The translations under genes and the position numbers were made by a program. The notes beneath the pieces were generated by a model, which searched no databases, was not told the origin of the DNA, and worked only from the letters and a program-made list of their open reading frames with translations. From NCBI GenBank assembly GCA_019454045.1, contig SKCR01006516.1:434001-498000 (forward strand): a stretch of 64,000 nucleotides of DNA. Reading direction: 5' to 3'. The first letter of the stretch is position 1. Each line of letters opens with the position of its first letter. Positions 1 to 12,085 of the stretch are shown in pieces. The DNA is from Zanthoxylum bungeanum. Its lineage: Eukaryota > Streptophyta > Magnoliopsida > Sapindales > Rutaceae.

Positions 1-1257
1 CACCACACAAACAGCCACCGAAAATAACCTCTACACCACGCAAAACCGCACCCCTGAAACTCCTCGATTTACCACCAAAACAACAAGAAAACAACCCCTT
101 TTACCTTGAAACTGCACCCCAAACTGCCATGCAATCACCAAAAATACAGCTTGAATCTACCCAATAATTATCGAAAAAACTGCCCAGCAAACTGCCCTAA
201 ACCACCGCAAAACTGTCCAAAAACTATCCCACATACCGTAAACAACAACCAAAAACAACGACCATAAAAACAGCAACAAAACAGAGCAAACAGCAGCCCA
301 AAACAGCGAGGCAATGAAGGAAAACAGTGAACCAGTAAATCAAAAAAGTTGCGGAGCATAAACCCTTCCGACAACCGCGTAACGCACTTCCAAAAAGAGA
401 CTTAAGAGGTTAGATCTGAGGGCACCCTTTTATTTATTCCCGTTCTTTTTCTGTTATTTATTATTATTTCTTCGCATGTATTTTTTTGATTCATGTGTGT
501 TGTGGCCATGGGATGAATGATTTTGTGATATCTCTCGTGGTATATCGGATGGAAACCCGAACGTAAATTCCGTAGCCGAATCCGAATGGACGGTAGTGTG
601 GTCTGAACTCGGGATGCAATTCCACGTACCGCTTGAGAAATGCACAAATTTCGTTTCATCTAATCTTGTGTTTATTCGTTGTCTATTAGAGATAGTATGT
701 TACTTTTATGCATGATTTAGTTGTTTAGTATGTTATTTTTATGCATGACTTAGTTGTTTAGCATATTATTTCCAAGCATGATTTAGTTGTTTCTTTCGTA
801 TTAGGAACTTAATTATATCTCTTATAGGTTTATGTTTAGATTATTATTTATTTATATTGCCATGTTTATCGATTTAATACGTTCATGAGATTGCGTGCTT
901 GCCGTTATTTCGACTTACTTTTATGCATGCAAACTTAGATATAGGTTATATGCAAACTTAGATATGTTACGTGCAAACTTAGATTTAGGTTATTCTTGCA
1001 TATGTGTGTTGCGTAGACTCGGTTATATTATTACATAAATCTGTTCATTACAAGTGGCATAAGTAAGGGACCATTCCGAACCCAACGGTTTGAGGTCTTC
1101 CCTTGCGAGGGGTGAGTGCGGCCTTAAATCATTTCCCAGTTCACACTGGGTGGCGACTCCATTTTATTTCTCCGGTTTAGTCCCCCGCGGGCTACTCTGT
1201 ACTCCTACCCACCGGGCCGCGAGCCTGGAACAGCGTCGTCGATTTCTATGTCCTACA
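1..1257 (+). repeat. Tat-1 5' LTR, left end outside window
   Basis: Base 1 aligns with 21698 of the 3' LTR, so about 715 bp of this LTR lie to the left of the window. The LTR ends at TCCTACA (1251-1257), the inverted partner of the TGTAGG start seen at 20982. Open frames on the minus strand here also appear in the 3' LTR and are low-complexity Cys/Phe-rich shadows, not genes. Confidence 0.85.
539..636 (+). other. Conserved module inside Tat LTR, shared with a Copia leader
   Basis: This block recurs in the 3' LTR (22249-22346), on the minus strand in the solo Tat LTR (41049-41147), and in the leader of Copia-1 (10247-10344). It is far better conserved than its flanks. Function unknown; see findings. 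Confidence 0.7.
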
Positions 1258-1260
1258 GTC

Positions 1261-1280
1261 TGGCGACTCCACTGGGGATA
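1261..1280 (+). promoter_or_regulatory. Tat-1 primer binding site
   Basis: TGGCGACTCCACTGGGGATA lies three bases after the LTR end. The same site, with one change, follows the LTR of Tat-2 on the minus strand (46514-46533). By position it binds the tRNA that primes minus-strand cDNA synthesis. I recall tRNA-Arg as the usual primer of Ogre/Tat elements but cannot verify it here. Confidence 0.8.
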
Positions 1281-2202
1281 GAGAATCGGCCCCGAAATAA
1301 TGCCTTGTAATGATTGTGATTTCTGTTTTAGTTAACAATGTCTACAGTGGGTTGAAGGGGTTTAATCAAAGGCACTATTAGAGCTAGGTAATGGTTGGGT
1401 GTCTTCCTTCATTCACTACCTTTCTATAGCTGAAAGGAAAAGCTGTGAAGGCACCTGGATAATCATTTACCCGAAGCTTACAGTGATGGACTAATTTGGA
1501 GGACTTATTGTTTATTCCTCTCACCAAGGCGATAAGAGCCTAAGAGGCTTGGGTATTTAAGAGAGTCCGCTCCACCCTCCCTCTGGGGAATCTTCAATAA
1601 GAAATCCATTTGATAGTCAGTCATGTATCATCACTCGTTGGCACGTACCCTAGCGTATAAAAAGGTGCGCTCATTGGTCGCTCAAACCCTTGAGTGAGAA
1701 GTCCTAGTTGTGGGCAATCCTTCGCCAGCGGGAGCCTTTGTCTATACCCCTATAAACCCGCATGTAAACCGTAGTTGTAGGACCAATAGAAAACACCCAT
1801 TTACGCTTGTGTTCGGGACCATCATCATTTGGATTCAGTTGGACCTTTCGTCATAAGTTATGAATTTGTTGGGCCATTTAAACTGGGACGAGTTCGCCTC
1901 TTATGACAATTGGGCCAAAAGCTTCTAAAACGCCGATGGGCCACTTTATGTTTAGACCCCTTATCATTTGAAGTTGTTTAGCCATGTTATCGTAAAAGTG
2001 TAAACATGTTGGGCCTTTTTCAACTGGGACAAGTTTCCACCTCGCAATAGTATGATTGAATGTTTTAAAATGATAATGGGCCGACTTATATATTCCATGC
2101 ATCGCACGCATACATGCTAACATGCAGTTTTAAAAGACACCATAGATACCCGTTGAGTTAGGGAAGAGGGAAGACCCGTCAAAAGGCTGTTAGCAAACAT
2201 GA
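1281..2202 (+). other. Tat-1 untranslated leader
   Basis: About 920 bp with no convincing coding frame. The part around 1620-1700 matches the Tat-2 leader on the minus strand near 46280-46380, which supports a shared ancestry. In a complete element gag would follow. Here the sequence runs directly into the additional RNase H remnant, so several kilobases of gag-pol have been deleted. Confidence 0.65.
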
Positions 2203-2848
2203 GTGAATCAATTAACGAGAGATCTCGTATGGATCAGCTGGAGACTAGCTCACAAAGGTTACCGAGCAGTTACAAGCTTTGACCACCGCTGTGGCAGTAT
2301 GGTTGTGCCCCACGCTGGGGGAAGCTCTGAGAATGAGAGGCGTGAGGACCCTACGAACAGATTGAGTGATGATATCCCTGTCTTTGATGATGACATGGCT
2401 GAGTATGAAGCATGCGCCTTTGGACTGATTGCGTTGATAACTTTGAAGGCTAAGAACGTCGAAGTTTACGGAGACTCGATGTTGGTAGTCCGACAGATGC
2501 AATGAGAATGGGAATAGAAGGAAGAACGGTTGAAACCCTACCTATTCCACCTCAGGAATCTGGCACAAGCTCTCCCCGATGGTAAATTTCAACACTTGTC
2601 GTGAGAAGAAAATCAAATGGCAGACGCGTTGGCTACCCTAGCCGCAACTTAGGAAAATCCGGAGAAGTTGGTGATGAGACCTCTAGTGTTGACTACAGCA
2701 GGCAGACCCGTCTACAGATAGAAAGGATATTAGAAGTAGAGGTCGACGATGGAAAACCTTGGTATTACGATATTCAGAGATATCTAGAACGGGGGGAATT
2801 CCCAGAAGAAGCAAGCAGAAAGGACATGAAAATGCTTAATATTTGTTG
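2203..2848 (+). pseudogene. Tat-type additional RNase H and linker, broken
   Basis: The frame starting at 2203 shows the aRNH signature MAEYEACAFGL followed by VEVYGDSMLVVRQMQ, then, after stops, ENQMADALATLAA. The acidic residues D, E and D of an RNase H fold are present. Near 2700-2745 the frame shifts and continues as PWYYDIQRYLERGEFPEEAS, the linker that precedes integrase in this lineage. Stops at 2503, just after it and at about 2602, plus the frameshift, make it non-functional. It is cut at about 2848 by the minus-strand Copia fragment. Confidence 0.8.
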
Positions 2849-5375
2849 AGGGTTTTTCGCGTAATTGGCAACCAATTAATTATCTTTGATTAGGTCTCAT
2901 CATAAACCCTTAAGCATGCATTCTAAAAGCATAATAAGGCGCGGTAAATAAATTATTAATGATATGCGGATGGATATTTAAAACATTTTGTTCCTAGAAC
3001 AAATCTCTCCATTTCCTCTCTCCCGCTAGCACAAATCTAACTTCTACCCAATTACATAACAGTTCTAAAGAAACCTCATTTACATTGAGGGGAATAGGTG
3101 AGAAGAGAAATACAAAGAATCAAGAGGTAATAGGCTGGACACGCAGGTCCAATTTAATAAATTCTAAATTTATTACAACAATTTCCAAAATTGCCCTCAC
3201 CCATCTAATATCCATCTGATATACATTATTCATACATCACATCCATGTATTCACACAAAGTATGTTATCAATCAATCTAATCCAATTAATTAATCTTTAA
3301 TTAATGACCATCCAATGTTCAAACAACGATTTGATTTGCGCGAGTCCAACTCGTTTAAGAATAAGTACTCAAAGTACGAATTCTTGAATTATATCAAACT
3401 ACAATATTAAATCCAATTTAATTTGTATTCAATACTAATTCTTTATTTAATTCCAAATTAAATAATTACACTTTTAATGTGCCTTTGCGACTTAGATTCT
3501 AAATCTAATCTTAATGGGTCTCAAAGCCCAATTAACATCCAATGTCAATTTAATTAAAGTCCAATGGGCTTCCAATTAATTTCTTAAGGCATGGACTTTG
3601 GCAACCAAAGCCCAATAAGGAATCACCCTTTGCCAAAAATCAATTTAGGCCCATTAGGCCCAATTAAATTATAAAAGGCCCAATTATCATATTTGGACTT
3701 TATAAAAAATGGTTTTAGGCCCAATTGGATTCAACCAATTATCCTAAATCATACTTGGCCCAACCAAGCCCATTAAGCCTAAATACAACATTAATAGCCC
3801 AATTCCAAATTAAGCCTTATTCATTAAATTCCAATATTCCTAATATCACAATTCAATTAACTAAAGTGTATTAGCCATAATTAATTAGTTAAATCAATAT
3901 TTCCAAAACACCAATTACACTAATTAATCATGCTTTAATTAATCAACTTATGTCCAACACAAATTGAAGCAAAAACAATTCCAACATGCTTCCTATAGCT
4001 CACGACAATAAGGGACTTTTTTATATCAATTTTGATTTCAATCCAATTAAATCACAAACTAATATATCCCATGCATTTTAAACACATCCAATTGTCTAAA
4101 ATTCAAAAATCACCAAGAGCTAAAAATGGGTTCACATTCGGCCAAGCCTCAAAATTTGGGGAAAATTAATCCAATTAATTTTTCATCAAATTGATCATGC
4201 ACAACTCAAAGTTAACATATTATAAGCATGCTCAAACAAACAATTTGAATAAAACATGATCAAATCAAAGATACCCAAATCAAAGTTTAAGAACCCTAAA
4301 TTCAATTTCATGCTCAATTATGGCTCGGATACCATTATTGGGTTTTCTAGGTCTAACCAAGATCAATTAAGCAAGAAATCATGTGAATACAACAAAGTAA
4401 GAATGCAGAAAATACTCACTTTGATCGGATTTTAGATGCGTTGAACACAAAAATTTTGTTCCTTGAAGTTTCGGCCAAGCTCATTTGAAGTGTTGAATCC
4501 AAGCTTTTCCTTTGATGTATGTTGAGCTTCCAAGCTTGATTCTTGAATTCCAAACTCATGGGAAAGGTTTCCCTATCACCTTTGTATGATTCCTTTTAAG
4601 TGCTAGCTTATGAAAAATTGCTACAAAGTTTCCTTTTATTTCCTGTATCTCTCGGCCAAGCAAAGAGAAAGAAGAAAATGTGCAATGGGCGTGAATGGTG
4701 GAGAGAAGAAAGAGATGAATGACTTGTGTATTTTTTCAAAAACAATTACAAAATCAAATACCAAAAGTTGTAAATGGTTTATCAAAAACCAAAAACAAAA
4801 AGTGTTGAGAGCCAAAATTACAATTAATGCTTTCAACCACCTCCATCACCAAAAGTGACTTGTGTCACATCACTCAAAGTTGATGTGATTTCTATCACAA
4901 AAGGTGACTAATGATGCGACTTGTGATGTGACTTGTGGGCCCCACTTTAATTCAAAATCCGAGTGGGCCCGCAAACATATTCCGGGCTCGGGTTCGTTAA
5001 TTCTGAATTAACGAATTTTCTGTTGCGACTTAATTAAATCAAATTTAATTAAATAATTATGCCTAGCAAAATTACCGTTAAAGTCCCTCGCGAATTAATT
5101 CTAAATTAATTCGTTTGCCTGAATTAAAATCCAATTTTAATTTCGCGTCGAAATCTAATTTCATTTCATATATCAAATATATTATTTAATCGATCAATTC
5201 CAAATTAATCGTTCTCTCTCTTCTAATAATATTTTATCCCAGACAAAATCTCTCCGTAATTAATCCCATATTAATTATGTTGGAATCATACGTCATCGGT
5301 GAATCTTCGGGAAGCGACCCATGAGATCCCTGGATATGTTGGCAGTAAATCTGATCATCGGACTATCCGAACACG
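2849..5375 (-). mobile_element. Family-B Copia fragment: leader plus LTR 3' part, left half
   Basis: Reverse complement of 52020-54626 in Copia-3. 4336-5375 is LTR sequence and 2849-4335 is the internal leader after the PBS. The piece continues at 18009 beyond Copia-1, and the split ends share ACACG. No gag or pol is attached: the fragment stops at CCCTCAA, where Copia-3 continues towards gag. The exact left end is blurred by a short similarity (ATATTAAGC) across the junction. Confidence 0.85.
4322..4334 (-). promoter_or_regulatory. PBS of the family-B fragment
   Basis: Reads TGGTATCCGAGCC on the minus strand, directly after an LTR end of the form CTAGAAAACCCAATA. It is a variant of the Copia consensus TGGTATCAGAGCC. 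The matching site in Copia-3 is TGGTATCTTGAGCC at 53120. Confidence 0.8.
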
Positions 5376-7438
5376 TGTTGGGGTTGGTGCTCAGAGCGCC
5401 AATCCGGACTGTATTTATGTCTGATTCATGAATACGAACATCCCATTTTCCATAATATTACTTATTTATGGTTGCACCTCTTGTTTTTATATACGTATTT
5501 GATCTGATTACGATTAGATTGAATCTAAATGTTGTTTAGTAATATGTATATATTAGACAAAGACTCGATAATATATAATGCAGTACACAGTTGCAAAGCT
5601 AGTTTGTAATTGACATTGGGAAGTGTCACTGCTAAATGCATATTATCAAATATAGTTCCTGGTCAAGATTCACTAACACGGGTCGGTTAGTCAAATCTGT
5701 TGAGACCAGTACATGTCGTATATCGAGACTTGGTCCGATGGTTTATCCCAATGAACCATGAGTCTAGGGAGACTCGTATAGACGTGTAGGTGTTTATAGT
5801 GGATAAACACTGAACGACTCACCGAAGATTCTTAATGGATGGTACACCAACGTCAATAAGAATCTTCTCGGGTTTAGTAGCATAGTGGTCCTTCGACTTG
5901 AGATACCACTGTGGATGTATGAGACATCCTCCACACTTAGATGTCAGTCACGTCACCGATCTATTTAGATCAGACCTCAGGCTTTTCGTTGGGTGAGGAC
6001 CGATCCTTAGGATATCCTGTGTGTATCAAGATAGGATCCGTCATATCTGTGTACAGAGCATAAGTAGTCCATATATGATTACCAGTCTGTTAAATCTCTG
6101 GCCACAGTATACTTCGGAAGTAAGTTCGAATGTTATTTAGAGATTGCTAATAGATACGTCGACGGGATAATACCTATAGAGATTTGACGTTTACATCTAT
6201 ATCTCTGGGATTATCCGGATACCTGTGACATACGGATTATACATATGCAATGATCTCGACCTGTATGATTCAGCTAGTTTATCCGTGATCGTCATGATTT
6301 GCGGGTGGGTAATTATGGACACGAAATTGGATTTTGTGATAGATATACCTGAATCTAGAGAGTCTCACTATTGAAATATACTCGTAGAGCACTAGGGCAA
6401 CTTTTATGAATAATGGTGATTATTTATAAATCGTTTAAACGTTAAACGAAAAATACATGCAAACGGACCGAACCGTCATTTCCTAATTAATGTGTGTTTG
6501 TATTTAATATATGATAATATTAAATACACATTAATAATTTGTCAAATAAAGGTATTTGACATTTATCATTAATATATGTATTTGAGATATTTAAAGTAAA
6601 TATAATACATATATTTGAGATATTTGTATTTAATTAATTATTTAATTATTTAATTGTTAAATGATTAATATAATTAAAATATAAATATCTCACCAAATGA
6701 TAAAGTTAGGAAATGATTATAAGTGTAAATGTTTGACTTTACATTAAAGGAAAAAGTTGTCAAATTGAATTTGACTTCTTTGTATATTTGTTTTAATTGT
6801 TAAAATTGAAAATATCTATTTCCTTTTTATTTTTGTAATTTTCGGCCATGACTTATTAAATATAAGTGTTATATTTTTTAAGTTGCCATTGTTGACTTGT
6901 TTGGAATCATTAAAGTGTAATGATAAAAGTAAAACAAGTTGATAAACCTTTAAATGAAACAAAGTAAAAATATCTAGATATTTTTATTTTTTCTCTTCAC
7001 AATTTCGGCCAAGGGCTTATTTTGGTGAAATATATTTGTTTCATTTCATTTTAGGTTTTAACAAGTTCATTTGAGACCAAAATAACATAAAAGAGAGTTG
7101 AAAGCAAAGCTTGAAGTTCAAAGAGAAAAGGCTTGAAAAGCTTGTTTTTGTAAGTCTTTATTTAATGTCTTCAACATGAAATATGTTTCTAACATGCTTA
7201 GCTTCATTTTGTGATGCTTTGATGTTATATCTACTCTTATAGTTTGTGTTTTAATGGTTGTGATCTTGAATGAAAGATTGATGCATGTAAGTAAGCTTGA
7301 AATGGTTTCAAAGCTTCACTTTTGATTTTTTGAAAATCAAGTTGCCATTCTAGAGTTGGTAAGCCACTCCTTGGTGACCTAGAATTGTTCTAGAGTTGTT
7401 TCAAAGTGGTGAGGCTAGATTGGTGAAGTATTGAATGC
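5376..7438 (+). repeat. Copia-1 5' LTR, 3' end deleted
   Basis: Matches 15460-17460 of the 3' LTR with few mismatches by eye. It retains a 65-bp stretch (6158-6222, bounded by GATAC repeats) that the 3' LTR has lost. After ...TATTGAATG the match ends abruptly. The last 543 bp of the LTR and the PBS are missing. Confidence 0.9.
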
Positions 7439-7540
7439 ATGCATGCTTTCATTTAATTTGATTAAATTTAAAGTCTAGTTTTTGTTCTTTTCTTTACTTG
7501 ATACATGCATGCTTTCATTTAATTTGATTAAATTTAAAGT
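7438..7540 (+). repeat. Duplicated 37-bp scar at the 5' LTR break
   Basis: Two identical 37-bp copies (7438-7474 and 7504-7540, both beginning CATGCATGCTTTCATT) surround 29 bp of other sequence, precisely where LTR and PBS were deleted. It looks like a repair scar. Confidence 0.7.
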
Positions 7541-7716
7541 GTATGACACGTTATGGAATATCCCCGATTAATAAGGTTTTTTAAAGTAACTGGTATTTGG
7601 AATACTTGTTTCTTGGTCCGTCTTGTCAATACAGTTTAAAATATTTTTCTGTGACTACATCCGAGACCTGCCTCTGCTGTGAGGGTGTAGTCGATAAAGA
7701 TTTTTTTTGCGGGATG
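7541..7716 (+). other. Copia-1 leader remnant
   Basis: Similar to 50330-50500 in the leader of Copia-2: both have AATAAGG, then TTAAAGTAA, TCCGYCTTGTCAATA and TAGTCGATAA in order. This ties Copia-1 to the Copia-2 family. The leader is cut at 7717 by the start of D1. Confidence 0.65.
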
Positions 7717-9768
7717 TGTTGGAATGTATGCCCTAGAGCTACATTAGATGTAAACGGGTTCTTTTGCATAGAAATAAAATGATGCATTATTCATTTATCT
7801 AATTGTTTGTTCAATATCGCATATATATATCTTCATAAATACTGTATATTACTTATGTACCTTCAGACTTGGTGTATGAACGTCATGCACCAAAGGATTT
7901 AAGACTGAAGTTAGTAATCTTAAATAGTCCATAGAGAGCAAACAAAACCGGGTACTTTGTTTGTGGTTTATCTATAGCTGCGGTCCATTCTATATTTGGA
8001 TGACGATCTTAATCCGGATCGTCCATGTAGAGACATGAGAATGGAGGCACCTTATATAATGTGATCATATAGGACTGGGCCTAGATAGAAATGACATTCT
8101 TATAATATCCGTTAACAAAGAAAGTCATTTCGATCTACTTGATGGTCATATATGGATTGACTTAATCCTAAGTATACTACGAACTCCTGCATAACGGGTT
8201 GTGTCATTTGATTTACAAAGGTGAGGTTGGTGTTGCAATCCCAACCAATAACTACGTACTTTGGGGGCATAGTCTGTTATGTAGCTGGGAACGTTTTACA
8301 TAGACATGGAATTCACTAATTCTTACGAGAAGTAGATGAGTATCTCTCTTAAGGGTTGATTCGGTACTTGAACGGTTTGAGCGCTCAAGTTTTTCTATTT
8401 AATTAAGAGCTTAATTAATATTTCGAGAGTGCAACTTCGGCTTAATATTTCATCTATGGCAACGAGAGTGCAACTTCGGGTTTTTAGTGGAATAACCCGG
8501 AGTTAATAATTCGGAATATTTAATTAAGAGCTTAATTAATATTTCGAGATTATTGGAGCTCAGAACCATAGGTCCACTTGGTCCCCGTGCTAGCTCGATT
8601 TACTATAGCGGAGCTAATATAATTGGATGGTCCAATATATACTCACAAAAGGAATAAATATTATTAATATGATTAATAATAATTATATCACACATGAGAC
8701 TTTATATTAAAAGTTAATATAAAGTATTAATAATTATATATGATAATTATTAAATTAGAATATTAAATTATATATGATATAATTTAATAAGGCTAAGAAT
8801 TATTACCAAGGTGGGATTCCTTATTGGATAAGGAATAGGATTTGTTTGTTTGGGAAACAAAATCAAATCCTAATTAAAACCCCTCATTGGCCGAAATTCC
8901 TAGTCTTTTATTAGGAATAGGATTTGTTTGTTTAAGAAATAAAAATCAAATCCTTATTACCCTACCATGGCCGAAAATTAAGAGTCCAAATGGGAGTAGG
9001 ATTTGTTTATTTTTTGAAGCAAAAATCAAACAAGGAATCCTATACCCCTTGGCCGAATTCCATAGAGATTGGGAGACTAGTTGTTGATTTGTTTTATGAA
9101 ACAAATTAACCATAAGTATAAAAGATAAATTATGATTTATTTTTAATACACAAGTCATTAGAAACCCTAGCCTCCATCTCCTTCTCCAAGCTCTCAAGAG
9201 TTGAGAATTCTTTTGGTGTGTGTGATTATTCTCTAAACCGTTTAGAGATTAATTTGTGAGTGTAGCCCACACTACCCTCCGTTAGTGTTGAGACATAGTT
9301 CGGAAGACCTCGTGACTTTGAAAAACATCCCCAAATACTTAACACAAGTCACGGCAACCAGCCCCTGTAATCCCTGCAATTTGCACAAATACAAGTTCTC
9401 AGGGAGCTCCGTTTTGTTTTGTTTTCATTCGGGATTTTGGGAAACACTTTAGGATAATTTTAGGGCTGTGTTAGGATTGATTTTTGGAGAAAAATCAGAT
9501 CTGAAATTGAGCAGTGAGTGGCGCAAATTAGACCTGAAACTGGGTGCAGTTCGCGCCCATAACGTGTCCAAAACAGTCCGTTATTTCACTGCAGTTCAAG
9601 GGCTGTTCGGGGACTGTTTCGGGGCTATTCCAGAGCTGAGATTTTGTCCAAAACATCAGTGAATCCACTGGTGTGGTTTGGCCAAGCAAAGGGAAGAGCA
9701 GAAAAAATTTTCAAGTTCGATCCGTGAGCCTAATCGCTTCCGCTGCTCGAGGGAAAGCGTTCCCTACA
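7717..9768 (+). mobile_element. D1: family-D Copia LTR inside Copia-1
   Basis: Begins TGTTGGAATGTATGCCCTAG and ends CCCTACA. The same LTR family is found as 32985-33562 (minus) and 35296-36542 plus 38715-39152 (+). No matching 5-bp duplication flanks D1 (GGATG before, ATTGG after), so it is not a simple solo insertion. It may be the 5' LTR of a D element whose remainder fused with Copia-1. Confidence 0.75.
9117..9123 (+). promoter_or_regulatory. TATA box of LTR D1
   Basis: TATAAAA in the last third of the LTR, followed by a CT-rich stretch. A TATAAAA is found at the corresponding place in the other D LTR (36337-36343). Confidence 0.5.
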
Positions 9769-11237
9769 ATTGGTTTTGGTTTGGGATGTAAGGCCATTGT
9801 TTATATTTTTTGTAATTTTAATTTTCAATGTAAAGTTTCAATTCTTTGTAATTTGGAGCACCGAAGTCGCAAAGAGAGCCAACACCACTTTGGAACGGGA
9901 TTTGAAGGCAAATGAATGCCTTGGTGAATCTTTTGTACTAATTAGATTAATATAGAAAAAATAAGAGCCCGGTCTATGCAAAATAATTTTTATTATGTTA
10001 TATGTATGTTTATTTCGAATTGTTTGAATAACATGTCATATAGCCTAGGGTGCCCACTCGTGCATTTTACTTGCCATAACATGTGATGCATTATCATTAT
10101 AGACATAAAATTATGATTTTATGTAATTTAAAATGTTTAAGTTAGAAAAATAATGCATTGAAATCATTAATTAGATTAATGGGAATAAGTATCTAAAACT
10201 TGAATTCTAATATATTGGACTTAATTGATGCATAATAAATTCCATTGGTATATAGGATGGAAACCCGGATATTAATTCCATAGCCGATTCCGTATGGACG
10301 GATATGTGGTCTGCACTCGGGATACAATTCCACGTACCATTGAATTTTATAACGCACTAAGATTTATTAAAATGTTTAATTAAAATTTTGACCATTTAGA
10401 ATTCCATGTTTTTAGACTTTTAAGTGCCTAGTATTTTAAGGGTTAAAATATTGTAGCTCACTTATACCACTCTAATTAAATTAGTTTAATAGAGTAAAAC
10501 TATTAGTAGAGACTAATAGGATATTAGTGAAACAATTTTAATAGTTAAAACTGATTAGCTCACTTATGACGAACTAGTGTAAATAAATTATGCTTTAGCC
10601 GCCATAAGTTTATCCACACTAGTTAGGATAAAATATTAGATATTTTAGATAGAAACCTTAAGTTTAAAATAGTGAGTGGGAGAGGGATATACGACAGTAC
10701 ATCCCGCGATCTCCGTTGTTAGTCCAAAAACGTGAGATTCAAAAGGCGCCTCGAGACGGCTTTGTTTTCGTCCCCCTACGGATGGTGTCCATTTTGGGTC
10801 AATATCAAGTTTGGGTTCCGAAAGGATAGGGATCCTAGATGTATCTTGTGAACTGACCTACCCTACGGCGGCACTTCACTTGTTAAGTCAAAGAATCCCG
10901 AAACGGCGGGTTACACTCACAAATGAGTTATTAACTGTTAATGAAACTCCTTTATAAAAAAAAATGGTAGTTGTTTAATATAGGAATAAGAGTTATTCCC
11001 GCATATATTAAAACAGCTGAGATTGTCTCAATCTATCATGCGAGTACTTGACCTACCCTACGGCGGCACTTACATGTGGGATGATAGATCTCCGTGGCAT
11101 AGTAATTCTTTTAGGTTTCTTATTCATTATTCATTATTCATGGTTCATGCATCATGTTTAATTTTATGCCAAAATTCTTTGATGATTTTAATATGCGATG
11201 AATGAATGTTAAATGCATGTTTATTTTATTTTCAGCC
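9769..11237 (+). other. Long leader upstream of Copia-1 gag
   Basis: About 1.47 kb with no credible coding frame. The first bases (AATTGG...) could be a decayed Copia PBS. It includes the 92-bp module shared with Tat LTRs (10247-10344). It also has a 22-bp direct repeat (10855-10876 and 11050-11071, core CTACCCTACGGCGGCACTT). The segment ends TTTTCAGCC just before the gag ATG. Confidence 0.6.
10247..10344 (+). other. Copy of the Tat-LTR module in a Copia leader
   Basis: Over 92 aligned bases starting GGTATAT and ending CACGTACC, 79 are identical to 539-630 by my manual count. The flanks are unrelated. TGGAA...CCCG near the start can pair with CGGG...TTCCA near the end in both families, suggesting a possible RNA fold. 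Confidence 0.75.
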
Positions 11238-12085
11238 ATGGTTTCTCCAATTATTTCCATTATCTCAAATGATAAGTTGACCGGAGAAAATTATGTAAAA
11301 TGGAAAAGTAACATGAACGCTATCCTGGTCTGTGAAGACCTAAAGTTTGTCCTGACGGAGGAACGTCCTCCTGAGCCGGCCAAGCTGTGCGCGATACCTA
11401 TCAGAAATGGGTCGCAGTAAATGAGAAAGCCCGCTGCTACTTACTAGCAGGGATGTCTGAGGTTCTTGCTGCAAAGCATGAACCTATGGCTCTAACATCA
11501 CAGATGATGGAGTCATTGCAGGGCATGTTTGGGCAACCTTCGGAGCGTCAACGCCATGAGGCCATGGTCTCAGCGATGATTGCTAGGATGAAGGATGGGA
11601 CATCAGTCCAAGAGCATGTCTTAAGGATGATGACTTATCTCAATACTGCTGAAACTCATGGAGCTCGTATTGACGAGCGTAGCCAGGTGACCATGATCAT
11701 GGAAACTCTTCCGAAGAGTTTCTTGCAGTTTAAGAGCAACTATGTTATGAACAAGTTGACTTTTACTTTGACCCAACTGCTAAATGAGCTCACCCATTAC
11801 GAGTCCATGCTGGTGGATCCTCGTAAATCCAGCGCAGAGGAAATGTTGCTGAATCTTCTAAATCTGCAAAGAAGAAGAAGAAAGGCACTGGAAAGTCTAA
11901 AGGTAAAGCCATGAAAAAGAAGAACAAGAAAGGCTCCAAGGATTCCAAGCCCAAAGGAAAATGTTTCCATTGCGACAAGAATGGGCATTGGAAAGGGAAC
12001 TGTCCTAAATACCTTGCTGAGCTAAAGGAGAAAAAGGAAACGGGTAAATATGATTTACTCGTTATTGAATCTCTATTGGTGGAGG
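11238..12085 (+). pseudogene. Copia-1 gag, broken
   Basis: The ATG at 11238 opens MVSPIISIISNDKLTGENY, a typical Copia capsid start. The reading frame changes near 11388 and again near 11835, so three frames are needed to follow it. Capsid motifs follow (VNEKARCYLLAGMSEVL; ESLQGMFGQPS). The nucleocapsid zinc knuckle CFHCDKNGHWKGNC (CX2CX4HX4C, 11962-12003) sits after a lysine-rich stretch. Gag would package the element RNA into virus-like particles in the cytoplasm. It cannot be made intact from this copy. Confidence 0.9.

Noticed and set aside
168..374. Cys/Phe-rich 68-codon antisense frame repeated at 21902-22090
   Set aside because: Antisense to A/C-rich Tat LTR sequence; explained by LTR duplication and base composition.
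7717..9768. D1 as a simple solo LTR with a 5-6 bp duplication (CGGGAT at 7710 and 9430, or GGGATG at 7711 and 9783)
   Set aside because: Neither placement puts the right end at a proper CA end; the family end CCTACA at 9768 is supported by the other D copy at 39152.
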